Assembly (NCBI GenBank): GCA_902779705.1
Contig: CACZCR010000004.1
Location: forward strand, 97,662 to 161,661
Origin: an uncultured Bacteroidales bacterium
Lineage (GTDB): Bacteria > Bacteroidota > Bacteroidia > Bacteroidales > Paludibacteraceae
Direction of reading: 5' to 3'
DNA length: 64,000 nt
The position numbers and the translations under genes are program-made. Positions 9,377-19,480 of this stretch are shown here, in pieces; positions within the stretch are counted from its first letter, which is position 1, and each line of letters begins with the position of its first letter. The notes beneath the pieces were generated by a model, which ran no database searches, was not told the DNA's origin, and saw only the letters and a list, made by a program, of their open reading frames with translations.

Positions 9377-9747
9377 TAAAAATGAAATTTTTAGGGCAAA
9401 ATGAGTATAACTCATCATAAAAAAGCATTGAAGCGTCCTTCCGCTTTCGGAAGGAAGTCCGTGACCGGTCCGCCTGGGATGGCTTGCCGGCGGAATCCGA
9501 TTCCGTCTATCCTATCGTGCATTTTGGCGGCATTCTTGCCGACACACAGCTGAGTAGTCACTCCGCCGGCTATCTCTTCGGATCCCGCATAAATAAAGGG
9601 CTGCATCGGACTTGTATTGGGTGATTATAGGGCGATTATTGCGTGATTATTGCGTGATTCGATATGCCACGCGTACTCTGACCCATATACAAATGACTAT
9701 TTATCTACAAGAAAAATGCGCAAGAAAGAGCGCATTTTTCATTTATA
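9377..9747. other. Intergenic stretch with no supported gene
   Basis: Nothing here is firmly coding. A 63-codon frame on the minus strand (9606-9415) has protein-like composition but no promoter, no ribosome binding site and no family I recognise; it may be a gene remnant. Bases 9619-9660 hold a short direct repeat built on GATTATTGCGT (about 11-nt period). Confidence 0.5.
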
Positions 9748-9779
9748 TTTGCATGTATGCAAAAAAAATCGTACCTTTG
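9748..9779 (+). promoter_or_regulatory. Promoter for the DUF2851 gene
   Basis: TTTG at 9748-9751, 20 nt, TACCTTTG at 9772-9779. The start codon is 19 bases further on. Confidence 0.85.
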
Positions 9780-9797
9780 CACCCGAAAAAGGAAAGT

Positions 9798-11054
9798 ATG
9801 CCGGAAATACTATTACATTATATATGGCAGCAAGGTCTATGGGCCGGTTTTGAGCAAACCACCACAGACGGTCAAACGATAGAAATCATTTCTGTCGGCA
9901 AGCACAATATGGGCGCAGGTCCCGATTTTTCCAACGTTCACCTGCGCATCGGCAACAAAGACTATTTCGGCTCTGTCGAATTGCATGTCAAATCGTCCGA
10001 CTGGTATCGTCATCGCCATCATACCGACCCAACCTACGACCATATCATCCTGCACGTTGTGCGCCAGGCTGATAAACTGGTCTATAACTCTCAAGGCGAG
10101 ATACTGCCGCAATGTGTCCTTCGATATCCTGATAACAAAGACTACTTGTCTTCACTCCTTCGGTCGGCACGACAGATGGATGGCTTCCAACCCGTTCTGC
10201 AATGCTACGAGCATCTGGCTCAGCAACCCGAACTGCTGCAAGACGACTGGAAACATCTTCTGCTCATCCATCGACTCAACTGCAAACGCGAATCGATCAC
10301 TCGACTTCTCCAGATCACACAAAACGATTGGGATGTGGCATTCTATATATCCTTGGCACGTAACTTCGGTTTCCATTACAACAGCTCCGCCTTCGAACTG
10401 CTTGCTATCCATACCCCCTTACGTTACCTGCGCAAACATCGTGACAACCTCTTCCAACTCACCGCTATGTTGCTCGGACAGTCAGGCCTTCTGACCGAAC
10501 AGACAGCTACCGATGATGAGCACATTTCCTTGCTCAAAGAGTACCGCTTTTTGCAACATAAGTTCGGTCTGCAACCGATCTCTAAAGCACTCTGGAAACG
10601 TGGCTTCACTCGCCCGCAAAATAACCCCGAACTCCGAATCCGCCAACTGGCGATGCTTTTGCACCAGAAAGAGTTCGTTTTCTCGCAATCCATTGATGCG
10701 AAGAATATAGATAATTTAAGAGAAATTTTTACATTTGCATCAAGTGACGCTTTACAAATTGGTAAATCGTCAGTCGATTTGATTTTTATAAACACCATTA
10801 TACCATATAAATACGCATACAACCTGTGGCGTAACAATCAGCCGTTGGCAGAAGACGCTGTACTGCTCTATCAGCAGCTGCCGGCTGAGCATAATACTAT
10901 AGTCAAACAATGGCAGTTATTGGGTCAATCGGTTCACTCTGCGGCCGATTCACAAGCGCTCATTCACCTCTATCAGAACTACTGTCAACCGCATAATTGC
11001 CTCAATTGTGGCGTGGGATATCAGGTCTTTATTAAAGAAAATTTATTGTTCTAA
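9798..11054 (+). CDS. DUF2851 family protein
   Basis: 418 residues from ATG 9798 (MPEILLHYIWQQ). A longer in-frame extension is rejected because the promoter TACCTTTG lies inside it. N-terminal GKHNMGAGPDFSNVHLRIG and GSVELHVKSSDW, plus HIILHVV, are the conserved DUF2851 motifs; the Asp/Glu/His pattern has been compared with nuclease-like folds, but no activity is established to my knowledge. The C-terminus ends with a CLNCGVG motif. The gene is followed 14 bases later by a small membrane-anchored protein, probably in the same transcript. Family sure, function unknown. Confidence 0.85.
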   Translation: MPEILLHYIWQQGLWAGFEQTTTDGQTIEIISVGKHNMGAGPDFSNVHLRIGNKDYFGSVELHVKSSDWYRHRHHTDPTYDHIILHVVRQADKLVYNSQGEILPQCVLRYPDNKDYLSSLLRSARQMDGFQPVLQCYEHLAQQPELLQDDWKHLLLIHRLNCKRESITRLLQITQNDWDVAFYISLARNFGFHYNSSAFELLAIHTPLRYLRKHRDNLFQLTAMLLGQSGLLTEQTATDDEHISLLKEYRFLQHKFGLQPISKALWKRGFTRPQNNPELRIRQLAMLLHQKEFVFSQSIDAKNIDNLREIFTFASSDALQIGKSSVDLIFINTIIPYKYAYNLWRNNQPLAEDAVLLYQQLPAEHNTIVKQWQLLGQSVHSAADSQALIHLYQNYCQPHNCLNCGVGYQVFIKENLLF

Positions 11055-11068
11055 TATACAACATCACC

Positions 11069-11677
11069 ATGAACGAAAACTCACGGTATATCTACATCAT
11101 TATCACTGCAGTTGTACTAATGGCTGTCGGTCTCTATGTCTCCTATAGATGGAAAATGAGCAAGGGTGTTCGTGCACAAGAGTCATCCCTCACATTGTTC
11201 GATCTAAGAGGCTCGACCTCTGCTTTTGACTCGGTACAATCATCCGCTACTGATACCCTCCCTTCTGACTCAGTTATCGCTCGAGCCAAGCAGACCAAGA
11301 TGATGTATACAGAGGTTCGTGACATAGCAGATACTGAAGGCTTCCGTTGGCAGACTGCTCTCAAAGACTACCGTTTTCGTGAACCCGCTCAAGCACTGCT
11401 TACTAACCTCAAGCAGGATGGGGTAGTACTTCGCGATTCACTCAAGCAAGCACTCGAGACGGATTCCACTTGGCAAACCAACCTCAAAGGGCGGGCTAAT
11501 GCACAAGATTCCCTGCTGCTCTTCTACGACGAGCGACTCGCCTCTTGGCAACAACGACTATCCGAACAAATAGAATTACTCCCTACCGCCCTGCAAGCTT
11601 TGGAAGCTCAGCAGATAAGCGATAAGGAGTATAAGCGTATTCTCAAACAGGTTGCTGCCCTGGAGAAGAAACAGTAA
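11069..11677 (+). CDS. Membrane-anchored coiled-coil hypothetical protein
   Basis: 202 residues. A single N-terminal transmembrane segment (YIYIIITAVVLMAVGLYV, about residues 7-24) is followed by a Ser/Asp-rich stretch and then a Gln/Glu/Leu-rich helical region likely to form a coiled coil (residues ~120-200, ending in KKQ). I do not recognise a family. It follows the DUF2851 gene by 14 bases and ends 8 bases before the convergent large secreted protein. The N-in anchor suggests a periplasmic coiled coil, but the orientation is uncertain. Confidence 0.65.
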   Translation: MNENSRYIYIIITAVVLMAVGLYVSYRWKMSKGVRAQESSLTLFDLRGSTSAFDSVQSSATDTLPSDSVIARAKQTKMMYTEVRDIADTEGFRWQTALKDYRFREPAQALLTNLKQDGVVLRDSLKQALETDSTWQTNLKGRANAQDSLLLFYDERLASWQQRLSEQIELLPTALQALEAQQISDKEYKRILKQVAALEKKQ

Positions 11678-11685
11678 GATCGATC

Positions 11686-14600
11686 TTATCGAGTGATCTT
11701 AAACGTGCCATTGGCCGTGCTGATGATATATACACCGGTTGGCAATGACATCTCGTAGATGTTCTCGTTGGTAGTTGTGATCTTGCGTCCTTGGATATCG
11801 TAGATATTCACCCACTCACCGGTAACATACACATTCTCAATGTCTTCGTGACGATCAACAGTCACCAGCACATTGTATACTCTGCGGTGGATATAGTCAC
11901 TTACCACAAAGTCCAATCCATAGTGATCGTCTGACAGATCGACGGTCTCGCCGCTTGCAGGAGTTACATGAGTCAACGAACTGCTGAGCGTGATTACCGG
12001 TTGCACTTGTGTCAAGTCAATCTGCTCGTCTTTGTCCACCTTCAGCGTGATCTGGTTGTTCTCCTGATCAATCACACCATTGTGCGTACCCATCTTAAAC
12101 GAAGTGATCTCCAAGGTCGGCACTTCTACCGTTGGCTTCGACCCCAACAGATACTTGATGGTCTCGTCCAGCAGTTTCTTGCCATCCGCGCTCAACTCGT
12201 TGGTCGAGCTGTATGCTATAGGCATACAGATATACTTGTTACCACCACGCAACTTGGCCGGTATCTCATGCAAGAACGTCTCTTCTACGCCGTCTCCGTA
12301 GTAGTCGTCTTTAGCTCTTGTCAATGCCGTAGCCAGACACAACGTGCTGTCATAGCGAACCAAAGCCGGCATCAGACCCTTGCGGGCAATCGAATCCAGT
12401 ACCACGATCTTGTCGCCGTACTTCTTGCCCATAGCTTGGAAAATCGGATGGTCAGCACGCTGTACTGTGATAGCCTTGCCGTTCTCGCTCAGCGAACCGT
12501 TGTTCGGCTCGCCCCATTCCATACGACCGGGGGCATATGCAAACGACTTCATGTTCAGTACCGGCAGATTGGCTTCGCCGCGCAAGATAGCCAGTATCTC
12601 TTCGTTGTCAGCATCTACATCTTCGGAGATCAATATCCATTTATACATTGCAAACTGATCGCCCGGACGCACGCCTTCTTTCTTGGTCTTACGAGCTATC
12701 AAATTGCGCTTGCCGCCCGCTGTGCTCTTCAGGTACTGATAGATACCATCTTGCTCAAACGCTCTGTCGTTCTTATATAGGAACATCACAGGGTCATTAC
12801 CCAGATCCAATACCTCAACTGTGATCGTATCCGTGATGCTGTTACCGCCTTCTACGCTGATCGTGTAGATAAACTCGCCTGTCGTAGTAGGTGTTCCGGA
12901 GATGATATACGTTCCATTGTTGCCACCATAGGTGATACCCTCCGGCGCCTTGCCGTCCTTCCAAGTCACAGTGATGTTGTTCTCCGACAAAGCATAGTAA
13001 CGGAACGTGATATCGTCGATTGCCTCATTCTGATAGGCATCTATATTGGTTGCACTCGTGGCCTTGATCTCTGATGCTACGGTGAACTTACCGGTTACAC
13101 GATTCTTCTCCACACCATTGTACATCGCTACTACAGCATACTTATATTCGCCTGTAGCACAGTTGGCAATTCCGCTCAATACCAAGGTGTCGCCCAGCTG
13201 TCCTTCTATCTTGCTCAGACCGATACCGCTAGCCTCAGGACCTTCCCAAACCAACTTGGTGCTTGCACCGGGGATGTTGTTGTATTTGGTCACATAGGTC
13301 ACAGGCTTGATCGATGCGGTCTGCATCACTACCTGATCGGCGTCATCGCCCTTCAGCCACTTGGTACGCGGCTCTTGACCCAAACGCAATGAGAAACCGT
13401 AGAACTCGCACTTCTGCTCTCCGATAGCTACCAGCTTGATCACGTGCGTTCCCGAAGTGATATCAAATCGTCGAATCGTGGCCGAAGAAGACAAGGTCAT
13501 AGGCTGCTTGATATCATCTACGTAGAGCTCAAAATGACGACCTTTGCTTGCGTCTGTGTTGTTGTCTTTGCCGTAGAACGAGAACTGATCATAACCATTG
13601 ATCTTCCACTCAAAGGTGTTGTTACTTCTCATCTTATGCAATGCTGCGTCGCCGGCTCCAAACTCATCTATATTAGAGAAGGAGTAGTTGGACTTGCCAT
13701 CTTGTGCTTCCGCTTCAAACCAACCGTCCGTTGCTTTGTATTTGGTCTCCGAAACGGAGGTCGTTATACCCGACGACTTCTGTACCGGCTTAACGGTAAT
13801 AGATAGATTGCTCTCTGAGTCATAAGACGGATAGTATACTTCGTACTCTCTTGAGTTATAGATGCCTAGCTTTCCGCCGTATCCTCCGGCTATATCCTGG
13901 GCCTCGTATATCTCCGGCTCGTGAGTGGTCAAACCGCTGGCCGGTACAGCTACCGTGAAATCGATCGTGTAGGTCAACTTCGTCACACCATCCTCGGCTA
14001 CCACTTCCACTTTCGCGCTACCCGGAACAGACGTTGCCTGTGTCACGGTCACCTTTGCCTTGCTGTCATTGGCTACAGCTGCTACGGTTGGAGCGGTCGT
14101 CGTTCCCGAAGCCAACTCTACCGCATAGCCAAACGTGGTGGCTGAGAAACCAGGCACGGCCGTACCTCCGTACGTCAGACTCTTCAATGTCGCATCAGAC
14201 GACATAGGCGGAGCCTCCGTGATGGTCACTGTATAACTGTTAGCCTCGCTGGTAGGCGAAGTGAAGAAATAGCTTACCGGACCTTGGCTGAAATCTTGTG
14301 CTCCCTGCGGAGTCCAGGACTGGATGTTATTGCCCGTGAACTGCGGTATCAGACTCAGGCTGGCACCGTTGATCACTTGACCCGTTATCGTGCCGTTCAC
14401 CTGATCAATCACCGCTTCGCCCAGTATGTTTGCCCACGTTGCGCCCGTTACTTTCGGCGCTGCCGAAGCAACCGTAAACGTAATCGTATACTCTTTCTTG
14501 GTCGTGCCATCCTCAGCGGTCACATTCACCTTGGCTGTGCCCGGCAGTTGCGTAGCTTGCGTCACAACCGCTGTCGCCTTGCTGTCATTAGCCTCTGCTG

Positions 14601-15162
14601 CTACTGTCGGCACTTGGGTTGTACCGGCAGCCAACTCAACGTCATAATTCGTCTTGTCTGCCGAGAAACCCGTCACACTCGTTCCGTTATACGTCAGGCT
14701 CTTAAGGGAAGCATCGGACGATTTAATTTCCACGTTTCCGGCAGTGAGTGTATATTTCATCGATTTAGCCTTGTAGTCGTCACTGGTCGAGAAAACAAGA
14801 TAGTATTTGCCGTCTTTTGCGGTGATATCAGCACTGGTAAATGTAATATCATCGGAATAGCCGTTTTTCATGTTGATCTTACGATTAGTATCTTGTTTCC
14901 CATTAACGACCAGATAAAGGAAGCGCCCGGTATTGCTACTTCCGCAACGCCATGCTACAGTGCCCGCTGCAGCAGCAGAAGGTACTTCTGCATAGACAAT
15001 GTAGTTTTTGCATTTGAGTTCGCTGCTGAATGTGGCTTCGTAGGTCTTGTCGCTTACTTTGTAATCTGTTATTGCAATGAAATAATCCGTGATCGTCGCT
15101 GCTGACGAAACAGATGACACGCAAACTGCAATCGTTAAAATTAATAACTTAATGTTTCTCAT
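11686..15162 (-). CDS. Large secreted protein: cadherin-like repeats with a T9SS-like C-terminal domain
   Basis: 1158 residues with a signal peptide (LLILTIAVCVSSVSSA). After a ~140-residue N-terminal region come two clear cadherin-like beta-sandwich repeats, each beginning SSDASLKSLTYNGT or SSDATLKSLTYGGT and ending in YTITFTV or YTIDFTV, followed by several Ig/cadherin-like segments and a ~170-residue region without recognised family. The C-terminus (VNIYDIQGRKITTTN through GTFKITR) matches the type A sorting domain recognised by type IX secretion, so the protein is probably exported across the outer membrane and anchored or released. A TATTTTTG -7 box lies upstream at 15223-15230, without a clear TTTG at -33. 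Likely an adhesin or surface enzyme; no catalytic motif was identified. Confidence 0.8.
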   Translation of the reverse strand: MRNIKLLILTIAVCVSSVSSAATITDYFIAITDYKVSDKTYEATFSSELKCKNYIVYAEVPSAAAAGTVAWRCGSSNTGRFLYLVVNGKQDTNRKINMKNGYSDDITFTSADITAKDGKYYLVFSTSDDYKAKSMKYTLTAGNVEIKSSDASLKSLTYNGTSVTGFSADKTNYDVELAAGTTQVPTVAAEANDSKATAVVTQATQLPGTAKVNVTAEDGTTKKEYTITFTVASAAPKVTGATWANILGEAVIDQVNGTITGQVINGASLSLIPQFTGNNIQSWTPQGAQDFSQGPVSYFFTSPTSEANSYTVTITEAPPMSSDATLKSLTYGGTAVPGFSATTFGYAVELASGTTTAPTVAAVANDSKAKVTVTQATSVPGSAKVEVVAEDGVTKLTYTIDFTVAVPASGLTTHEPEIYEAQDIAGGYGGKLGIYNSREYEVYYPSYDSESNLSITVKPVQKSSGITTSVSETKYKATDGWFEAEAQDGKSNYSFSNIDEFGAGDAALHKMRSNNTFEWKINGYDQFSFYGKDNNTDASKGRHFELYVDDIKQPMTLSSSATIRRFDITSGTHVIKLVAIGEQKCEFYGFSLRLGQEPRTKWLKGDDADQVVMQTASIKPVTYVTKYNNIPGASTKLVWEGPEASGIGLSKIEGQLGDTLVLSGIANCATGEYKYAVVAMYNGVEKNRVTGKFTVASEIKATSATNIDAYQNEAIDDITFRYYALSENNITVTWKDGKAPEGITYGGNNGTYIISGTPTTTGEFIYTISVEGGNSITDTITVEVLDLGNDPVMFLYKNDRAFEQDGIYQYLKSTAGGKRNLIARKTKKEGVRPGDQFAMYKWILISEDVDADNEEILAILRGEANLPVLNMKSFAYAPGRMEWGEPNNGSLSENGKAITVQRADHPIFQAMGKKYGDKIVVLDSIARKGLMPALVRYDSTLCLATALTRAKDDYYGDGVEETFLHEIPAKLRGGNKYICMPIAYSSTNELSADGKKLLDETIKYLLGSKPTVEVPTLEITSFKMGTHNGVIDQENNQITLKVDKDEQIDLTQVQPVITLSSSLTHVTPASGETVDLSDDHYGLDFVVSDYIHRRVYNVLVTVDRHEDIENVYVTGEWVNIYDIQGRKITTTNENIYEMSLPTGVYIISTANGTFKITR

Positions 15163-15324
15163 ATCTGTGTTAAATTTTAATCGTTATTATCTGCCCATAT
15201 TAAGGGATATTAAATCACGGTGCAAAAATACTGCTTTTTTTGCGAATATATGTGTATATATTATATAAAAATGTGGAAAAATTATCACAAATTATCTAAA
15301 ATCTTCGCGCGCGTACATTATTTA

Positions 15325-15356
15325 TTTGCATATATGCGATTTTTTTTGTAACTTTG
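15325..15356 (+). promoter_or_regulatory. Promoter for the DUF3078 gene
   Basis: TTTG, 20 nt, TAACTTTG; the start codon is 28 bases downstream. Confidence 0.87.
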
Positions 15357-15384
15357 CACCCGATTTATAAAAAACTATATCGAT

Positions 15385-16611
15385 ATGAAAATCAAGTACG
15401 TATTTTTTTCGGTGCTCTTATGCGCTACAATGGCTGCACAAGCACAAGAAGTAAATAAGTCTGCCGTTCAGTCACAAGTGACTGCAGCAGAGAAAGCCAA
15501 AGCCGACCTGGCCAAAGTGGATACAGGCGAGAAACCCTGGAAGTTCTCCGGCTCAGTCGGACTCAATGCGGCCGCTACAGGTTTGCTCAACTGGGCTGCC
15601 GGTGGTAATAACAACGTTAATGGTCTCGCATACAGCCGTCTTCGTTTGCTTTATCATGCTAACAAAGTAGCATGGGATACCAACCTCGACCTCGAGTATG
15701 GACTCAGCTGGATTGACCAGGAGTATGACAAACTCCAGAAATCAAGCGACAAGATCAGTATTGCTACCAAGTTTGGTTGGGAGTTCCGCAAAAACTGGTA
15801 CCTGACCGTGTTGGCAGGTTTCAATACGCAGTTCGCCCCCGGTAAAAACTACAACGGTTCAGCTGAAGCAGATCCTATTGTGTCTAAGTTTATGGCGCCA
15901 GCCTACACAGACGTCTCTGTCGGTATCGACTGGAAGACATCTTATAATGGTGCTGACTTCTCGGTTTACGTTTCTCCGGTTGCCGGTCGTTTGACCACAG
16001 TCGTTGTCTCCCCAACAATGAACCGCTACTTTGCTAACCAAGAGCAATACAAAGAGGTAGATATGTATCAAATCGATCCTGATCAAGAAACTGCTATCGG
16101 CGCAACCGGACTGGAGTATGAACTCAAAAACAAATATGCTGTTTGGCGTTATTCTACTGACGAGAACGGCAAAGTAATGCAAGACTACTCTAAGAACACT
16201 CGCGCTGAGTTGGGTCTTAGCCTCAAGGGCGCTATCAACTACACCTACAAGGACTTCAAGCTTCAGACAGTTCTCGGACTATACACCCCCTACGCTTGGG
16301 ACAAAACTAAGGTTTACAGCAAGTTAGGTACGACCGATATGTATGCTGACCTTGGTCAAGAAGGTATCGACTTCAGCGACGAAACCCAATACCTCTATCT
16401 CGGATACCGCGACAACAATCGTCGTTTTGGTAACTTCGATGTCGACTGGACTGTCAACCTCAGCTATCAGTTCCTCAAGTGCTTGCAGGTGACTTTGGCT
16501 ACCGATCTGCGCTTCTACAATGGCGTTAAGATTGCCAACAAAGAAGGTATCGAAGCCGAGCGCGTTCAGTTCAAAGGTGTCATCGGTCTCGGTGTAGGCT
16601 ACTCATTCTAA
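15385..16611 (+). CDS. DUF3078 outer-membrane protein
   Basis: 408 residues with a signal peptide cleaved after AQAQ. The mature protein opens with a short helical, Lys/Ala-rich segment and then KPWKFSGSVGLNAAATGLLNWAAGGNNN, the diagnostic DUF3078 start, followed by alternating strands of a beta-barrel to the end (VIGLGVGYSF, with a terminal Phe typical of outer-membrane barrels). The family is confined to Bacteroidota and has no assigned function. It has its own promoter and ends five bases before the zapA operon genes, so read-through into the division genes is likely. Confidence 0.88.
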   Translation: MKIKYVFFSVLLCATMAAQAQEVNKSAVQSQVTAAEKAKADLAKVDTGEKPWKFSGSVGLNAAATGLLNWAAGGNNNVNGLAYSRLRLLYHANKVAWDTNLDLEYGLSWIDQEYDKLQKSSDKISIATKFGWEFRKNWYLTVLAGFNTQFAPGKNYNGSAEADPIVSKFMAPAYTDVSVGIDWKTSYNGADFSVYVSPVAGRLTTVVVSPTMNRYFANQEQYKEVDMYQIDPDQETAIGATGLEYELKNKYAVWRYSTDENGKVMQDYSKNTRAELGLSLKGAINYTYKDFKLQTVLGLYTPYAWDKTKVYSKLGTTDMYADLGQEGIDFSDETQYLYLGYRDNNRRFGNFDVDWTVNLSYQFLKCLQVTLATDLRFYNGVKIANKEGIEAERVQFKGVIGLGVGYSF

Positions 16612-16616
16612 GCTAC

Positions 16617-16895
16617 ATGGAGCAGTTAGACCAACTCACGTCCAACGTCACGACATTGATCGCCCGCTATGAGCAACTCAAAGCGGAGAATGCTATGTTG
16701 CGCGAGGCAAACCAAAGCCAACGCGCCGAGATACTGCGCTCACATGCTGACCTCGAGGAGTTGGAGAAACAGTATAGTCGCCTCAGACTCGCCTCGGCTG
16801 TCACCGGTACGCCTGATGAACGAGAGGCTGCCAAACGACGACTCACCCAACTGATTGCTCAGATAGATCACGTTCTCGAAATACTCAAGCAATAA
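16617..16895 (+). CDS. Small coiled-coil protein upstream of zapA
   Basis: 92 residues, almost entirely helical and heptad-like (QLDQLTSNVTTLIARYEQLK..., ending ILKQ). In Bacteroidota a small coiled-coil gene commonly precedes zapA and rny, and its size and composition recall ZapB, which cross-links ZapA-decorated FtsZ in other bacteria. Sequence identity to ZapB cannot be judged, since coiled coils match by composition. It is 3 bases from zapA. A division role is inferred from context. Confidence 0.7.
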   Translation: MEQLDQLTSNVTTLIARYEQLKAENAMLREANQSQRAEILRSHADLEELEKQYSRLRLASAVTGTPDEREAAKRRLTQLIAQIDHVLEILKQ

Positions 16896-16898
16896 GCT

Positions 16899-17201
16899 AT
16901 GGCAGAAAAACAAAACATCCGTCTTCAACTCGACGTCCATCCGCTGTCGCTCACTATTGATCGCGATCTCGAACCCTTCTACCGCGAAGGAGCACGATTG
17001 CTCAATCAACGCTTCCAGTATTATCGTCGTACAATGCCCAAAGCCACTTCCGAACAGTTGTGGATGTATGTGGCTTTGCAGCTGGCTGTCAACTGGCGTA
17101 GCGATGTCAACGCCAAAGATATAACGCCCATCATGCAGCAGTTGGCTGCACTCGACGAGCAAGTTCAATCCGCACTCAATGAAAAACAAAATAAATCGTA
17201 A
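16899..17201 (+). CDS. zapA: Cell division protein ZapA
   Basis: 100 residues. The N-terminal globular half contains IRLQLDVHPLSLTIDRDLEPFYREGARLLN, shown here in pieces by IRLQLDVHPLSL and EPFYREGARLLN, which is the Bacteroidota ZapA pattern. The C-terminal half is a helix for dimer coiled-coil pairing. ZapA binds FtsZ and bundles protofilaments at midcell. Its position between a small coiled-coil gene and rny matches the usual Bacteroidota order. Confidence 0.88.
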   Translation: MAEKQNIRLQLDVHPLSLTIDRDLEPFYREGARLLNQRFQYYRRTMPKATSEQLWMYVALQLAVNWRSDVNAKDITPIMQQLAALDEQVQSALNEKQNKS

Positions 17202-17211
17202 ATTGTAAATT

Positions 17212-18735
17212 ATGTTAACACTATTCATTATCGGCATAGCATCCTTACTGGTTGGAGCAGGTATCTGCTTCGCAATCATGCGAATGTCCAGTATAGGCAT
17301 CATCAAGAAAGCCGAAGAAGAGGCTGAAGTGATCAAGAAAAACAAGATCATCGAAGCCAAAGAGAAATTTATTGCGCTCAAGATGGAACATGAGAAAACC
17401 ATCCGCGAGCAAGAGAAGAAACAACAGCAGGTGGACCAACGTCTCCAGCAACGTGAGCAACAGCTCAACCAGCGTCAAGGTGACCTCCAACGTCAGCTCA
17501 ACGAGCTCAACCAACGCTCCCAGTCGCTGGACCAGAAGCTGCAAGCTGTTGAGTTCAAGTCCCAAGAGATAGACAAGATGCACCATGCTGCACAACAGCA
17601 GCTCGAGCAACTGTCCGGACTCTCCGCCGAGGAAGCCAAAGCACACCTGATCGAGTCGCTCAAGGACGAAGCTAAGACCAACGCCATGTCCTATATCAAC
17701 GATATCATGGACGATGCACGCATGACGGCGGCCAAAGAGGCTAAGAAAATCATTATCCAGACCATCCAACGTGTCTCCTCTGAGACCGCGGCCGAGAACA
17801 CCGTCTCGATCTTCCATATCGAGAACGATGAGGTCAAAGGACGTATCATCGGTCGTGAGGGACGGAACATCCGTGCACTCGAAGCCGCTACAGGCGTTGA
17901 GATCGTGGTGGACGATACACCTGAGGCTATCACGCTCTCTGCCTTCGATCCGGTGCGCCGTGAGATAGCACGCCTCTCGCTCCATCAACTCGTTCAGGAT
18001 GGACGTATCCACCCCGCTCGTATCGAGGAAGTAGTGGCTAAGGTCAAAAAACAGATCGAGGAAGAGATCATCGAGATCGGCAAACGTACCACTATCGATT
18101 TGGGTATCCATGGTCTCCATCCGGAACTCATCCGCATGGTTGGACGCATGAAATATCGTTCCTCCTATGGCCAGAACTTGCTCCAACACTCGCGCGAGAC
18201 AGCTAACCTCTGCGCCGCTATGGCTGCCGAACTCGGACTCAATCCTAAGCGTGCACGCCGTGCCGGTCTGCTGCACGATATAGGTAAGGTGGCTGAGGAA
18301 GACCTCGAGATGCCGCACGCAGAAGTAGGTATGAAAATGTGCGAGAAATACGGTGAGAAACCCGATATCTGCAACGCTGTTGGCGCTCACCACGATGAGT
18401 GTGAGATGGAGACTTTGATCGCGCCTATCGTACAAGCGTGTGATGCTATCTCAGGTGCTCGTCCGGGCGCACGCCGTGAGATCGTCGAGACCTATGTCAA
18501 ACGTCTCAATGACCTCGAGAACATGGCTCGCTCGTATCCGGGCGTAGTCAAGACCTATGCACTACAAGCAGGACGCGAACTGCGTGTTATCGTCGGAGCA
18601 GACAAGATTTCCGACAAGGATACCGAACTCCTGTCCTTCGATTTGGCTAAACGTATCCAGGACGAGATGACCTATCCGGGACAGGTCAAAGTGACCGTCA
18701 TCCGCGAGATACGCGCCGTCAACGTAGCTAAATAA
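17212..18735 (+). CDS. rny: Ribonuclease Y
   Basis: 507 residues, normal length. There is an N-terminal transmembrane anchor ([20 protein letters not shown]), then a long Lys/Glu/Gln coiled coil to about residue 190. The KH domain holds [15 protein letters not shown], and the HD domain has [13 protein letters not shown] and LLHDIGK (His-Asp metal ligands). RNase Y is a membrane-tethered endoribonuclease that starts decay of many mRNAs. It is the last gene of the zapA operon. Its stop is followed immediately by an octamer array and then by a hairpin shared with the convergent trmN gene. Confidence 0.97.
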   Translation: MLTLFIIGIASLLVGAGICFAIMRMSSIGIIKKAEEEAEVIKKNKIIEAKEKFIALKMEHEKTIREQEKKQQQVDQRLQQREQQLNQRQGDLQRQLNELNQRSQSLDQKLQAVEFKSQEIDKMHHAAQQQLEQLSGLSAEEAKAHLIESLKDEAKTNAMSYINDIMDDARMTAAKEAKKIIIQTIQRVSSETAAENTVSIFHIENDEVKGRIIGREGRNIRALEAATGVEIVVDDTPEAITLSAFDPVRREIARLSLHQLVQDGRIHPARIEEVVAKVKKQIEEEIIEIGKRTTIDLGIHGLHPELIRMVGRMKYRSSYGQNLLQHSRETANLCAAMAAELGLNPKRARRAGLLHDIGKVAEEDLEMPHAEVGMKMCEKYGEKPDICNAVGAHHDECEMETLIAPIVQACDAISGARPGARREIVETYVKRLNDLENMARSYPGVVKTYALQAGRELRVIVGADKISDKDTELLSFDLAKRIQDEMTYPGQVKVTVIREIRAVNVAK

Positions 18736-18775
18736 CTAGGTTCCTAGGTTCCTGGGATTCTAGGTTCCTAGCATA
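18736..18775. repeat. Octamer array (CTAGGTTC)n after rny
   Basis: Five 8-nt units starting at the base after the rny stop: CTAGGTTC twice, CTGGGATT, CTAGGTTC, CTAGCATA. Confidence 0.9.
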
Positions 18776-18778
18776 ACA

Positions 18779-18813
18779 CAAAGGACTTCCGCCTTATAGG
18801 TAGAAGTCCTTTG
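18779..18813. terminator. Bidirectional terminator hairpin between rny and trmN
   Basis: Perfect 11-bp inverted repeat CAAAGGACTTC/GAAGTCCTTTG with a 13-nt loop. The right arm contains codons at the end of trmN, so the last residues of trmN are part of the hairpin. Confidence 0.8.
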
Positions 18814-19480
18814 TTAATTCTTGATATGCCTCGCTTCGGCCGCCATGCTCATTTTCCAACACCAGCGAGTCCTCTACAATTTGAGATTTGAAATTTGAAA
18901 TTTTAAATCGAAACGCCATCAACACGCGTTTAGGCTTTTTCCCCTCCTTACTATATACGCGCGTTGCGTGCGTGAGATATAGATCTTCTGTAGCGGCCAA
19001 CTGACGTATCTCGGCTTCTGCCTCTGCCGGCAAGATCAAGGCCAAACAGCCGCCTTGTTTCAACAGCCGTGCGCTATGTCTGACCAAGTCCTCATAACTC
19101 AACGTGTCCGTGTGACGCGCCATCTCGCGCCCCTTGTCGGGATTTTTCAGGCTGTTCTGAAAATAGGGTGGGTTAGATACGACAAGGTCGTATAATTGAC
19201 GACTCCAATCCTGCAATCGTGCCTTGTAGGCACGTACGCCATTCTCCTTGGCTTGCTCTACGGCAGCCTCGTCGATATCGATAGCATCCACTTCTGCGCC
19301 CTCACAACGCTGCATCAACATCCTGGCTATCAGTCCACTACCCGTTCCGACATCCAAAATCCGGTAACCCGTAGCCGGAGCCCACGCACCGAGCAACACT
19401 CCGTCCGTGCCAACTTTCATCGCACAGCGGTCATGACGCACGTAGAACTGCTTGAACCGAAAACCTTCACTCTGCCTCAT
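18794..19480 (-). CDS. trmN: TrmN-like tRNA1(Val) A37 N6-methyltransferase
   Basis: 228 residues. A Rossmann methyltransferase with motif I ILDVGTGSGLIA, an acidic motif II (VDAIDIDEAA) and catalytic VSNPPYF (NPPY, typical of N6-adenine methylation). N-terminal FRFKQFYVRHDRCAMKVGTDG is the YfiC/TrmN signature, so the likely target is A37 of tRNA1(Val). Near the C-terminus, bases 18878-18909 encode FKISNFKSQIVEDS from a heptamer array (AATTTGA-like units), an in-frame insertion in a surface region. Its first bases overlap the end of the upstream permease gene by 14 bases. Confidence 0.88.
   Translation of the reverse strand: MRQSEGFRFKQFYVRHDRCAMKVGTDGVLLGAWAPATGYRILDVGTGSGLIARMLMQRCEGAEVDAIDIDEAAVEQAKENGVRAYKARLQDWSRQLYDLVVSNPPYFQNSLKNPDKGREMARHTDTLSYEDLVRHSARLLKQGGCLALILPAEAEAEIRQLAATEDLYLTHATRVYSKEGKKPKRVLMAFRFKISNFKSQIVEDSLVLENEHGGRSEAYQELTKDFYL
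18878..18909. repeat. Heptamer array inside trmN
   Basis: Units AATTTGA, GATTTGA, AATTTGA, AATTTTA, then AATCG. Read in frame by trmN. Confidence 0.85.

Noticed and set aside
9415..9606. A 63-codon frame on the minus strand.
   Set aside because: It has no promoter, no ribosome binding site and no recognisable family; its DNA is also open in another frame. I keep it as a possible gene remnant only.
17245..18435. A 396-codon minus-strand frame opposite rny.
   Set aside because: It is antisense to a certain gene, with Leu/Asp-rich composition that mirrors the coiled coil; no start signal.
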